Assembly: GCA_023400235.1 (NCBI GenBank)
Contig: JAEXFI010000027.1
Coordinates: forward strand, 80,828 to 144,827
Source: Bacillota bacterium
Lineage (GTDB): Bacteria > Bacillota > Clostridia > Acetivibrionales > DSM-1351
Length of the DNA stretch: 64,000 bases
Direction: 5' to 3'
The notes beneath the pieces are model-generated. The model made no database searches. It saw only the letters and a list, made by a program, of their open reading frames with translations, and had not been told where the DNA came from. Every line of letters begins with the position of its first letter. Position 1 is the first letter of the stretch. Positions 38,501 through 46,593 of the stretch are shown here, piece after piece. Made by a program: the position numbers and the translations under genes.

Positions 38501-41500
38501 AAAAGTATCGTTGGCAAACAAGCTGCTTCCGGCTGACGTGTCAGTGGCACCGGGCGGAACGGTAAGATTCGCGTACGACTTGGACGACGCTGCAAAAGAG
38601 ATATGGATTTCCTCCTCCAGCGACGGAAATTTTATTGAAAGCGAAAAGGAGACAAAGACCTCCGGCAACAAGCTGGGAATGACCGCACCGACTATACCCG
38701 GTCCATACGTTATTTTCGTGCGGTCCAGTGACGGACAGGTACTCGGACAGTCCCATGCCCGTGTTGTAGTGAGGGACATGACACCTGTGGATATTCCCAG
38801 AGCTGGTCTTGACCTATGGCTAAAGGCCGATGAGGGTGTTCAGACAGACGGCGACGGAAATGTGACCGGCTGGACAAATATGGGAAGCGTCAAGGCAAAG
38901 CTGCTCCCGGCGGATGTCACCAGCAGCGGTGGAGATAATCTTGGACAACCAAACGGCAACCCGACTCTGAAAAAAGATGTATACGACTATGTGGATTTCG
39001 CAGCCATGTCAAGGCCTCTGAAAGCCGCAGGTTTTAAAGATTATAACGGAAAGACACAGATGACCATATTCACGCTGGTTAGCCCCACAGCCACAGCCAA
39101 CAACTCCAGCGACCAAACCGGGGTAGTTTACTTCGGACTGAATGAGACCGACGGAAGTTGGGCCGGAAACGACGGCTGGAGCGGTATTAACCTGGGCATA
39201 GGATCAAACAGAGTCAACCTCCGCTTTGGTAACGCCAATGGCAGCGTGTCGGGCGGCGGACAAAGTATTTCAGCAAGCATCAGCGGTCTGACCAGTGTTC
39301 GGGCACAGCTGAACGGAGTCAATCGAGACGTTTATGTTAATAACGCCCGCATCGGCGGAGGAACCAACGCTTTGGCACTTGCCGGGAACAGATCGGATCT
39401 GGGCATAGGTTACACTATGGCGGCTAAAACTCCGTACCGTTTCCTGGGAAGAGTGGCGCAGGTTCTCATTTATGACAGGGTGCTTACAACTGACGAAATT
39501 GAGAAGGTAGAAACGTATTTTAATGAAGTTAAGGTGGGCGGAGGCGGAATCGCAAACCCAGCTGGCACAGCGGCAGACAAGACCCTGCTGAACGCTTTTG
39601 TTGAAAAAGTTGACAACCTTGACGATACCATTTATACAAAAGAGTCCTGGAATACTTTTGTAGGTGCTTTAAGTGAGGCTCAAACTGCAGCCTCCAATAA
39701 TGAAATTGCTCAGGAAGCAGCGGACAATTCATATTACGCGCTGCGCAATGCGTATAAAGCGCTTACACTGTTGCCAAGCGGTATTGGAACTGCAATATAC
39801 GGTACACCTGTCCTCGGCGGCACACAGCTCGATCCGCTCTGGAACACCACCGTCACGCTGCCTATCCTCAAGCATCTTACAATGGCTAATGGCCCTGCAA
39901 GCGGCTCCGCTAAGGTGCTGTGGGACGATGCCAACCTGTATGTGCTGGCTCGGGTAAATGACCCTGTGCTGAACAGCAGCAGCGGCAATGCACATGAGAA
40001 GGATTCAGTCGAGATTTTTGTGGATGAGACTAACAGTAAGGCAGCCTCCTACGGCGTAGGTATGGGGCAATACCGCGTTAACTATAAAAATGAGGGCAGC
40101 TTTAATCCAGGCAGTATCAGTACCGGGTTTGAGTCTTATGCTAAAATTGTAGATGGCGGTTATTACGTTGAAACCAAGATTCCATTTAAGGCTGTGGTTA
40201 ATGGAGCACCTGTGCTTCCAAAGACTGGTCATGTAATCGGATTTGATGTACAGATCAATGATGCGGGAGCTGCCGGCAGCCGTCAGGACGTTATAATGTG
40301 GCACGATATGAGCGGCTCCTCTTATAATAACGGTTCAAAATGGGGTGTGGTCACACTTGTAAAGACCGATACAGCCGCACCCACCTGGCCGCAGGCAAGT
40401 ACAGTGACAGCATCAGCCATAGGACTAAAGTCTGTTACACTAAATTGGACGCCTGCAGAGGATGACACCGGAGTAACAGCCTATGAAATCTACAGTGGAA
40501 CCGATAAAATCGGTACAGTAGCAGGAAATGTCAACAGCTATGAAGTTACAAACCTCAATGTGGGAACAGAATATACCTTCTCTGTTCAGGCAGTTGACTA
40601 TACAGGCAAAATCAGTACTGGCGGACCTACTGTTACAGTATCCACCCTGCCGGATACAACAGCACCGACCTGGCCGCAGGCAAGTACTCTGACAGCTTCA
40701 GCTATAGGAATTAAAGCTGTCACATTAAGTTGGACACCGGCAGAGGACGACACTGGAGTAACTGTTTATGAAATTTACAGCCAAAACGGTAAAATCGGAA
40801 CGGCAGCTGGAAACGTAACAAGCTTTGATGTTATGGAGCTCAATGCCGAAACCGAATACACCTTTACGGTTAGGGCAGGTGACAAGTCAGGAAATATCAG
40901 CACGGACGGTCCAACAGTTACCTTATCCACCTTGCCGGATGATGGACAAGGTGATGCACAAGCACCGGAATGGCCTGAAGGAAGCATTATTACAGTATCT
41001 GATGTTTCCCAGACCGGTATGACCCTCACCTGGCCAGCAGCCGAGGATAATGAGGCTGTAACTGGCTATGCCATATACAATGGAAATATGCAGCTTAAGG
41101 TGGTAGAGGGAAATGTGACCAGCTACACAGTAACAGGCTTAAATGCTGCAACACAGTATACATTTACAGTAAAGGCCAAGGATGCGGCCATGAACTGGAG
41201 TCAGCCCGGACTTTCAGTAACAGAAAGCACCAGTCATGCAGGACCACAGGATACCTCTGCACCAGTATGGCCCGAAGGAAGCAGTATTGCTGTGTCAGGA
41301 GTCTCCCAAAACGGAATGACTCTCACCTGGACTGCAGCCCAGGATGATGTGGCAGTGACAAAATACAGGGTATACAGAGATTCAGCGTTAATTGCAACAG
41401 TAAATGGAAATATAAACAGCTATAATGTCAGCGGATTGGCTTCCGGAACCACATACACGTTTAAAGTGGAGGCGGGAGATGCCGCAGAAAACTGGAGCAG

Positions 41501-42737
41501 CAACGGCCCGTCCACCAGCGCAACAACTGCAGCAAGCAGCGGTGGCAGTAACAGTACGCCCACACCTGTCCAACCAACAGTTCCAGGCAATGTCAAAGCT
41601 TCCGCACCTGTTGTGGATGCAGCCAAGGGTACTGCAAAGGTTACAGTTGATGCAAGTGCACTTGCAACAGCATTAACACAGGCAAAGGTTGCTACAGTGG
41701 AGATTCCAAAGACAGCCGGAATCAATGCTTACGTGACAAGCCTGCCTGCGGCAGCTTTAACCTCGGGCGACGCATCAAAGGCAATTCAGATTTTAACCGA
41801 AGGAGCAGCTGTAACCATACCTGTAAACGTGTTCTCTGCAACTGAGCTGGCAGGAGCAGACAGGGTAGAGCTTTCCATTGAAAAAGTCGGCACGGCAGAT
41901 TTGGATTCTGGCAAGCAGTCAGTAATCGGTGACAAACCTGTGTTTGACGTAAAGTTCTTGGTAAATGGAAAGGAAAAGGTCTGGAGCAATACAGGAGCAA
42001 GATTAACCATTAAAATACCTTATGCTCCTACTTCAGCCGAACTTGCCAACAGCGAGCATCTGACAGTATGGTACATAGATGCAAATAGCAAGGCAATACA
42101 GATGAAGGATGCAAAGTATGTTCCTGATGAAAAAGCCATGGTATTTACCACTGACCACTTAAGCAAATATGCCGTAGTTTACACAAAGATGAACTTCGGT
42201 GATATGCAGAAGCACTCCTGGGCAGTAAATGCGGTAGAGGCACTTATTTCTGAAGGTATCATAGAGGGTACCTCGGATACTGCATTCAGCCCGGCTAAAA
42301 AAATTACAAGAGAAGAATTTGTAGCGTGGCTTGTAAGAACTCTGGAATTCACTGCTGACTTCAAGGACAATTTCAGTGATGTGAAGGAAACTGACAAGTA
42401 TTACAAGGAAATAGGCATAGCAAAAGAGGTTGGCATAGTAGTAGGTTTTGAAGGTAGATTCAGCCCTGACAGGGAGATATCCAGACAGGAAATGGCAACA
42501 ATGACCATAAATGCCTTAAAGCTGGCAGATAAGGTATTGGAAAAGGGTACTGCCCAGGATGTCAGGAAATATACCGATGCCGGCAGAATTGCAAAATATG
42601 CCGTAGAGAATATGGCTACTATGGTAAAGATGGGCTTTATAACCGGAAACAGCAAAACAACTCTGAATCCGACTGGAGCCACTACCAGAGCAGAGGCAGC
42701 TGTAATACTCAATAAGCTGTATTCAAAAGAATGGTAA
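35598..42737 (+). CDS. Giant SLH-anchored GH141-like beta-helix enzyme with LamG-like, CBM9, Fn3 and SLH domains
   Basis: The protein has 2379 residues. A signal peptide (about 1-34) is followed by a right-handed beta-helix region (about 44-825) beginning IYVAPEGDDSNQGTIDAPLK, with ISGGDMLEKGVWEE and later FNGLTFAHTDYK; this N-terminal layout is that of GH141, a family with fucosidase and xylanase members. A LamG/concanavalin-like domain follows (about 1067-1313), then a FIVAR-like helical segment (about 1328-1394), a CBM9-like domain (about 1397-1590) with KVLWDDANLYVLARVND, four Fn3 domains (about 1594-1980), a pre-SLH domain (about 1988-2195) and three SLH repeats (about 2198-2378). It is thus a cell-surface-tethered polysaccharide-active enzyme. 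Catalytic residues cannot be assigned confidently. It appears monocistronic, with its own leader and terminator. Confidence 0.82.
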   Translation: MKQVSCYMRGLSAFLALVVTFSSLFTLSAIPVAAESGTNDPTQATIYVAPEGDDSNQGTIDAPLKTLAKAKEKVKTLPKTGGDIIVQIADGFYPLDETLVFDKDDSGSDSCTIRYEAAPGAKPVISGGDMLEKGVWEEATDLTQTKGLKAYKTTLIRNEKLRAIYVNDKRANMTLSPTITSANRTTTGTPTVSFNGTDNPWAWQNGSGIRAAIVFSTAAGISVQTKNPQNIEAESLGGARWARPFVCFASAEAAPAASGKTGGTMLRFQMPYAAISQSLSNNTQYNPGNDQVIRNAFEFLNKRGDFYFDQAGSTLYYIPLEGEDMETAEVVIPRLETIVDVRGTPVGDRLNPVAGSDDGRVKNITFNGLTFAHTDYKLYELTGTYTLSDGSGAVTTSSSGFASVQGCIVNKVYFPSNINWHETFYRGYDIPPAAVMINAARNIKVMNGEIGFTGFNGIHLENDVKNCEVTGNYIVDTLSSAVVVGHPTHIYENDEAVKHESSVSYSGTPIRNWAGVDKEKYAAGTEAVPQDIYITNNFMYRNCYGFPGANTLTSFYTTNMQILHNFLYDSTYGAMSIGWGWCEYDGFGYHPSGTDKTGTPFNGTSETSLARSTEISTTSRNNKINYNRVEEICTVVNDSGAIYSLGRQGDPGNLPDGGMWDTVKNVPTTPVTDTTSNWHPDNWTNFTEMNYNFLNPNASNRPQDSNNWTNGFHPDEGSTFIKMIGNVVQSKLSYAQGQSRAYEFNNWKRKSDMIAVDGYVDGNNNQNGGPRITYNNYKSVDQIWPARGNEIVLNSGLTDEYVDMIPKSLIADTEFELASNVILGKGETLNRRGLLKPEDTVWLAPANTTVFTEGSNMTKAAGDAKTITAPSAAGEYKLYIVYGDGSATATSKFTAYVDASGSAVNVEDGKSYEVSAVRPLKLTLSSDYTYKLNGNSVTNGYEIAKEGSWTLVLSTSTKPDVKTINFTTKVSLANKLLPADVSVAPGGTVRFAYDLDDAAKEIWISSSSDGNFIESEKETKTSGNKLGMTAPTIPGPYVIFVRSSDGQVLGQSHARVVVRDMTPVDIPRAGLDLWLKADEGVQTDGDGNVTGWTNMGSVKAKLLPADVTSSGGDNLGQPNGNPTLKKDVYDYVDFAAMSRPLKAAGFKDYNGKTQMTIFTLVSPTATANNSSDQTGVVYFGLNETDGSWAGNDGWSGINLGIGSNRVNLRFGNANGSVSGGGQSISASISGLTSVRAQLNGVNRDVYVNNARIGGGTNALALAGNRSDLGIGYTMAAKTPYRFLGRVAQVLIYDRVLTTDEIEKVETYFNEVKVGGGGIANPAGTAADKTLLNAFVEKVDNLDDTIYTKESWNTFVGALSEAQTAASNNEIAQEAADNSYYALRNAYKALTLLPSGIGTAIYGTPVLGGTQLDPLWNTTVTLPILKHLTMANGPASGSAKVLWDDANLYVLARVNDPVLNSSSGNAHEKDSVEIFVDETNSKAASYGVGMGQYRVNYKNEGSFNPGSISTGFESYAKIVDGGYYVETKIPFKAVVNGAPVLPKTGHVIGFDVQINDAGAAGSRQDVIMWHDMSGSSYNNGSKWGVVTLVKTDTAAPTWPQASTVTASAIGLKSVTLNWTPAEDDTGVTAYEIYSGTDKIGTVAGNVNSYEVTNLNVGTEYTFSVQAVDYTGKISTGGPTVTVSTLPDTTAPTWPQASTLTASAIGIKAVTLSWTPAEDDTGVTVYEIYSQNGKIGTAAGNVTSFDVMELNAETEYTFTVRAGDKSGNISTDGPTVTLSTLPDDGQGDAQAPEWPEGSIITVSDVSQTGMTLTWPAAEDNEAVTGYAIYNGNMQLKVVEGNVTSYTVTGLNAATQYTFTVKAKDAAMNWSQPGLSVTESTSHAGPQDTSAPVWPEGSSIAVSGVSQNGMTLTWTAAQDDVAVTKYRVYRDSALIATVNGNINSYNVSGLASGTTYTFKVEAGDAAENWSSNGPSTSATTAASSGGSNSTPTPVQPTVPGNVKASAPVVDAAKGTAKVTVDASALATALTQAKVATVEIPKTAGINAYVTSLPAAALTSGDASKAIQILTEGAAVTIPVNVFSATELAGADRVELSIEKVGTADLDSGKQSVIGDKPVFDVKFLVNGKEKVWSNTGARLTIKIPYAPTSAELANSEHLTVWYIDANSKAIQMKDAKYVPDEKAMVFTTDHLSKYAVVYTKMNFGDMQKHSWAVNAVEALISEGIIEGTSDTAFSPAKKITREEFVAWLVRTLEFTADFKDNFSDVKETDKYYKEIGIAKEVGIVVGFEGRFSPDREISRQEMATMTINALKLADKVLEKGTAQDVRKYTDAGRIAKYAVENMATMVKMGFITGNSKTTLNPTGATTRAEAAVILNKLYSKEW

Positions 42738-42753
42738 TATTTTAAAAGTGACT

Positions 42754-42781
42754 GCTGCAAAACTCAAAAGGGTTTTGCAGC
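42754..42781 (+). terminator. Probable terminator after the giant SLH gene
   Basis: GCTGCAAAACTC (42754-42765) pairs with GGGTTTTGCAGC (42770-42781) around an AAAA loop with one wobble. The following GGTTTCTTTGCTTT is T-rich but not a clean run, so termination may be partial. Confidence 0.7.
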
Positions 42782-42938
42782 GGTTTCTTTGCTTTGACAG
42801 CTTGACATCCGGGAGTTAATCTTGTACAAATATAATAGATTAACATAATATGTTATCATAAAATCACATAGAAGTATGATATCATATAAAAGAAAAGCAA
42901 GTTCAACTAAAAATCACCTATATTGTAGGAATTATAAG

Positions 42939-44777
42939 ATGAAAAATAAAAAATTTATTAGTTTCGCAATATCTGTCTATAAAAATATGGCCATAAAAAG
43001 CAAAATATTTATTTTTTATGCAGGGATACTTTTAGTATCCCTATCAATATTTGCCATATTAACAATTAATATATCCAATCAGGCAATAGTCGATAAGGTA
43101 ACCAAAAATGCCGAAAGAGAGCTTTCGCTCATAGACAAGAGTCTTCTTAATCTGGCCAATAATTCCGAAAATTACGCAAGAATACTGTCTATGGATAATA
43201 GAATGCAAAAACAGCTGGAACGCATAGAAATTGACGAATTGGATTCAGTGGATAACATTGAGGTTGAAAAGACATTATCCTCCGTAATTAGCAATGTGGT
43301 ACAGCCCAATACCAAGATTGCCGCTGCAAGTATAATGTCCTCGCAATATTTGTTTTTTGATGTAGGTTATATTGATAATTCAAGTATAAATACGTATTTC
43401 AACAAAGACCAGATAAATACCATAACTAAGAACAAGGTCCCCACATGGACCGGGTTGATTAAGGTCAAATACAATTTTGGCGTGGAGGAAAATGTATTTG
43501 CCATAGCAAAGACCATAATAGGCATGGACACCGGGCATGTTTTGGGAACAGCAGTGCTTTATTTGAGAGAACAGGATGTAGCTGCAATATACCTGGATAA
43601 CATAGTAAACGAAAACGATAAATTTTTTATAGTAGATAATAAAAAAAATATCATATCCACACAGGATAAAAGTGAATTATACGGGAAATTTGATGAAAAA
43701 CTGTATCTGGGAAAATATAAGCTGGAGGATGTTTCCGATACCAAGAGCCTTATAAGAGATATAGGGCAAAAAAAGGTATTAATAACTGTTCAAAATTTTC
43801 AAAAGCTTGACTGGAAGGTTGTCAGTGTTATTCCGCTGGATGAAATTACCTACGAAAATAAAAAAATGACCCAGCTCATTGTTATATTTGGGGTAATCTG
43901 TTTGATATGCGCATTTGCTGCTTCTTATCTGTTATCTTATACCATATCAAAGCCGATTTTAAAGCTTGTAAATATAATGAAGGAAATTAAATCAGGCAAT
44001 TTAAAGCTTAGGGCCGACCTGGATGTCAAAGGTGAGATCGGCATGCTGGGAGACGGCTTTAACAGCCTGATGGATAGAATTAACGGGCTGGTGGAACAAA
44101 TTTACACAGAACAGAGGATTAAGCGGGAAAATGAATTCAAGCTCCTCCAATCTCAAATAAAGCCCCATTTTTTGTATAACACTATTGAAACAATCATTTC
44201 GTTTATAAAATTGAATTTGAAGGATAATGCAATGCTGACTGCACGGTATCTTGCAGGGTTCTACAGGATTTCCCTGAGTAAGGGCAATGACATTATAACT
44301 ATTAGAGACGAAATGAATCTGATAGACAACTACCTTTCAATACAAAAAATGAGATATATCGAGTATTTGGATTACCAATTGGACTTTGAAGAAGAAATAT
44401 TAAATTATCAGATACCCAAACTTACTTTGCAGCCGCTTGTGGAAAACTCCATTTATCATGGGTTAAAGCAAAAGGAAGACAAGGGCATATTGATAATAAC
44501 GGGTATGCTTGAGAATGGTGAAATAAAAATAGAAGTATTTGACGATGGTGTCGGTATGAGTGAGGAGAAGATTTACAGGGTTCTGAACAGGCCTGTGAAC
44601 GACCAGAAGAGTAATGACTTTGGTGTACACAGTGTGGATTCAAGATTAAAGCTGCTGTACGGAGAGGAATATGGATTGAGCATAGAAAGTAAAGTGGGAG
44701 AATTTTCTAGAGTAACCCTGAGATTACCTGCAGTCGATACTTGGAGGTCAAAACATGTTGAAAATAATGATAATTGA
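42939..44777 (+). CDS. YesM-type sensor histidine kinase
   Basis: The 612-residue kinase has a transmembrane helix near residues 22-45, an extracellular sensor region, a second helix near 310-335, a HAMP domain, the phospho-His segment SQIKPHFLYNTIETI, an N-box LQPLVENSIYHGLK and a G-box DDGVGM. ATG 42939 is chosen over ATG 42876 because AGGA at 42927-42930 lies 8 nt ahead, whereas no ribosome-binding site precedes 42876. Its end overlaps the response-regulator gene by 23 nt. It probably senses the ligand of the ABC importer at 46594. Confidence 0.91.
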   Translation: MKNKKFISFAISVYKNMAIKSKIFIFYAGILLVSLSIFAILTINISNQAIVDKVTKNAERELSLIDKSLLNLANNSENYARILSMDNRMQKQLERIEIDELDSVDNIEVEKTLSSVISNVVQPNTKIAAASIMSSQYLFFDVGYIDNSSINTYFNKDQINTITKNKVPTWTGLIKVKYNFGVEENVFAIAKTIIGMDTGHVLGTAVLYLREQDVAAIYLDNIVNENDKFFIVDNKKNIISTQDKSELYGKFDEKLYLGKYKLEDVSDTKSLIRDIGQKKVLITVQNFQKLDWKVVSVIPLDEITYENKKMTQLIVIFGVICLICAFAASYLLSYTISKPILKLVNIMKEIKSGNLKLRADLDVKGEIGMLGDGFNSLMDRINGLVEQIYTEQRIKRENEFKLLQSQIKPHFLYNTIETIISFIKLNLKDNAMLTARYLAGFYRISLSKGNDIITIRDEMNLIDNYLSIQKMRYIEYLDYQLDFEEEILNYQIPKLTLQPLVENSIYHGLKQKEDKGILIITGMLENGEIKIEVFDDGVGMSEEKIYRVLNRPVNDQKSNDFGVHSVDSRLKLLYGEEYGLSIESKVGEFSRVTLRLPAVDTWRSKHVENNDN

Positions 44778-46383
44778 TGATGAATTTTATTTCAGAGAAG
44801 CACTTAAGGTATCCCTGCCATGGGAAGAGCTTGGCTTTGAAATATGCGGGGAGGCAAAAAACGGTAAAGATGCTCTTGAAAAGGTGGCAGGTTTAAATCC
44901 TGACATAATGATTGTTGATATTAATATGCCTATAATGGACGGCCTTGAATTTATACAGAGTGTCAAGGACAAACGAATAGAAAGTAAATTCATTATTCTT
45001 ACCGGGCACAGCGAGTTCAATTATGCCAAACAAGCAGTTCAGCTCGGAGTTAATAATTATATACTTAAGCCTGTAAATGATGAAGAACTTAAGGATTCAC
45101 TATTTGAAATAAAAGAGATCATTATCAAGGAGAGAAGCATCAAATTTGAATTTGAAGGCTTGAAGCAACAGGTCAGGGACAGTCTTCCCCTGCTTAAGGA
45201 TAAGTTCCTTAATGAGTTGCTGCGGGGAGCTCTGATACCAAAAGAAAATGAAACCTTAAAAAAGATGGAATATTTGGATATAAACACAAAATCCAAATAC
45301 TTTCTTGTAATTAATATTGAATTGGACTGTGATGAAAATACCAATTGGGACAATGAAGAAAAGCAGCTGTGGAAATACGCAGTATCCAATATTTCAAGTG
45401 AGATACTGAGTGAAAAATTTATTATTGATGTTTGCTATGACATTGACGACAGAATATGCATAATCGTTGGTATGGAGGGAGCTCAAGATAAAGGTGAATT
45501 CCTCACTCTGCTGGAAAGCAGGCTGGAGCTTGTCAGAGCTGCCATATGCAAGCATTTGGATTTCACTATAACTATAGGAGCGGGCAGTGAAAAAACAGAA
45601 TTATTTGACATTCCCATATCATACAAGGAATCCATAATAGCATTAAACAATAAGCTTACCCTTGGGAAAAACAGGATTATACTTTACAGCCTGGTAGCCG
45701 AGTCAGGTATACAGGGAATCACATTTTACGGGGAATACCGGAGCAAGCTGCTGATGAATATCCGGACTGCTGATGAAGTAGAGGGGAATAAGCTGATTAG
45801 TCAGGTATTCATGAGGATACGGGGGGAAAATGTACACCACCAGATACTTTTTGTTGTTTGTATTGAAATGGTTGCAGCATGTATGGAGGCCATGGTTGAA
45901 ATGGGTCTGCACATTAAGGATATGGTAGCAGGGAGTAGCTTTAATATTATACAGGAAATTCAGTCAAAAAAATCCATTGATGAAATGGAAAGCTGGATTA
46001 AAGCTATTTTTATGCACACGCTGGAAATTATTAAAAGAAATAAAATTTCAAAAGCATCAAGACTGATAGAAGAGGTGAAAAAGTATATAAGCCTCAACTA
46101 TCAAAGCAGTGAGCTCAATATAGACGAAATAGCCAGAAACCTGTTTGTTAATTATGCACATCTTTGTTTTATCTTTAAACGGGATACAGGAGTCACCATT
46201 AATGAATATCTGACTGAATTCAGAATCAGAAAGGCAAAGGAGTTTTTTGATTCCGGAAATACTTTGATTCTTGATGTTGCAAACAAGGTGGGGTATGCGG
46301 ATGCCAGCTATTTTGGCAAATGTTTTAAAAAACATTACGGCCTGGCACCCAGCAAATTTATAGAAAACATTAGAAAGACTTGA
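44755..46383 (+). CDS. YesN-type response regulator, long form
   Basis: The 542-residue protein has a receiver domain with acidic Asp8-Asp9, phospho-acceptor Asp55 in MIVDINMP and Lys in YILKPV, a ~300-residue middle domain, and a C-terminal AraC domain (about 440-540; LDVANKVGYADASYFGKCFKKHYG is the second helix pair). ATG 44755 lies behind GGAGG at 44743-44747 inside the kinase gene, so the two are translationally coupled. It most likely activates the ABC operon 210 bp downstream. Confidence 0.92.
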   Translation: MLKIMIIDDEFYFREALKVSLPWEELGFEICGEAKNGKDALEKVAGLNPDIMIVDINMPIMDGLEFIQSVKDKRIESKFIILTGHSEFNYAKQAVQLGVNNYILKPVNDEELKDSLFEIKEIIIKERSIKFEFEGLKQQVRDSLPLLKDKFLNELLRGALIPKENETLKKMEYLDINTKSKYFLVINIELDCDENTNWDNEEKQLWKYAVSNISSEILSEKFIIDVCYDIDDRICIIVGMEGAQDKGEFLTLLESRLELVRAAICKHLDFTITIGAGSEKTELFDIPISYKESIIALNNKLTLGKNRIILYSLVAESGIQGITFYGEYRSKLLMNIRTADEVEGNKLISQVFMRIRGENVHHQILFVVCIEMVAACMEAMVEMGLHIKDMVAGSSFNIIQEIQSKKSIDEMESWIKAIFMHTLEIIKRNKISKASRLIEEVKKYISLNYQSSELNIDEIARNLFVNYAHLCFIFKRDTGVTINEYLTEFRIRKAKEFFDSGNTLILDVANKVGYADASYFGKCFKKHYGLAPSKFIENIRKT

Positions 46384-46425
46384 TGACCCGGAATTTTATG
46401 AATCTGTATTAAAGGGAGTTGCCAT

Positions 46426-46512
46426 ATGGCTGAGTGTTGTGGAATAAACACTAATAACCCGATATTTTTCCTTGTGGACTATGAAAATTACCTTCAAATA
46501 ATGGATACATAA
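46426..46512 (+). CDS. Candidate small ORF, 28 residues
   Basis: ATG 46426 follows AAAGGGAG (46411-46418) at 7-nt spacing and opens a 28-codon frame ending in TAA 46510-46512, starting MAECCGINTNNPIFF. It lies between the response regulator and the binding-protein gene. The ribosome-binding site is good, but so short a frame can arise by chance. No similarity is recognised; it could be a leader peptide or a small protein. Confidence 0.35.
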   Translation: MAECCGINTNNPIFFLVDYENYLQIMDT

Positions 46513-46527
46513 ATAATATAATTTACC

Positions 46528-46555
46528 TGTAACAGTTACAAAACCTTTCGAAAGG
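46528..46555. promoter_or_regulatory. Two adjacent perfect palindromes upstream of the second ABC operon
   Basis: TGTAACAGTTACA (46528-46540) is symmetric about A46534, and CCTTTCGAAAGG (46544-46555) is a perfect 12-bp palindrome. They end 38 bp before the binding-protein start. They are good operator candidates for a dimeric regulator such as a LacI/CcpA- or GntR-type protein; AraC-type response regulators usually prefer direct repeats. Confidence 0.45.
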
Positions 46556-46593
46556 CATATTTACTCAGTTTTATCAAATAAGGAGGATGGAAA

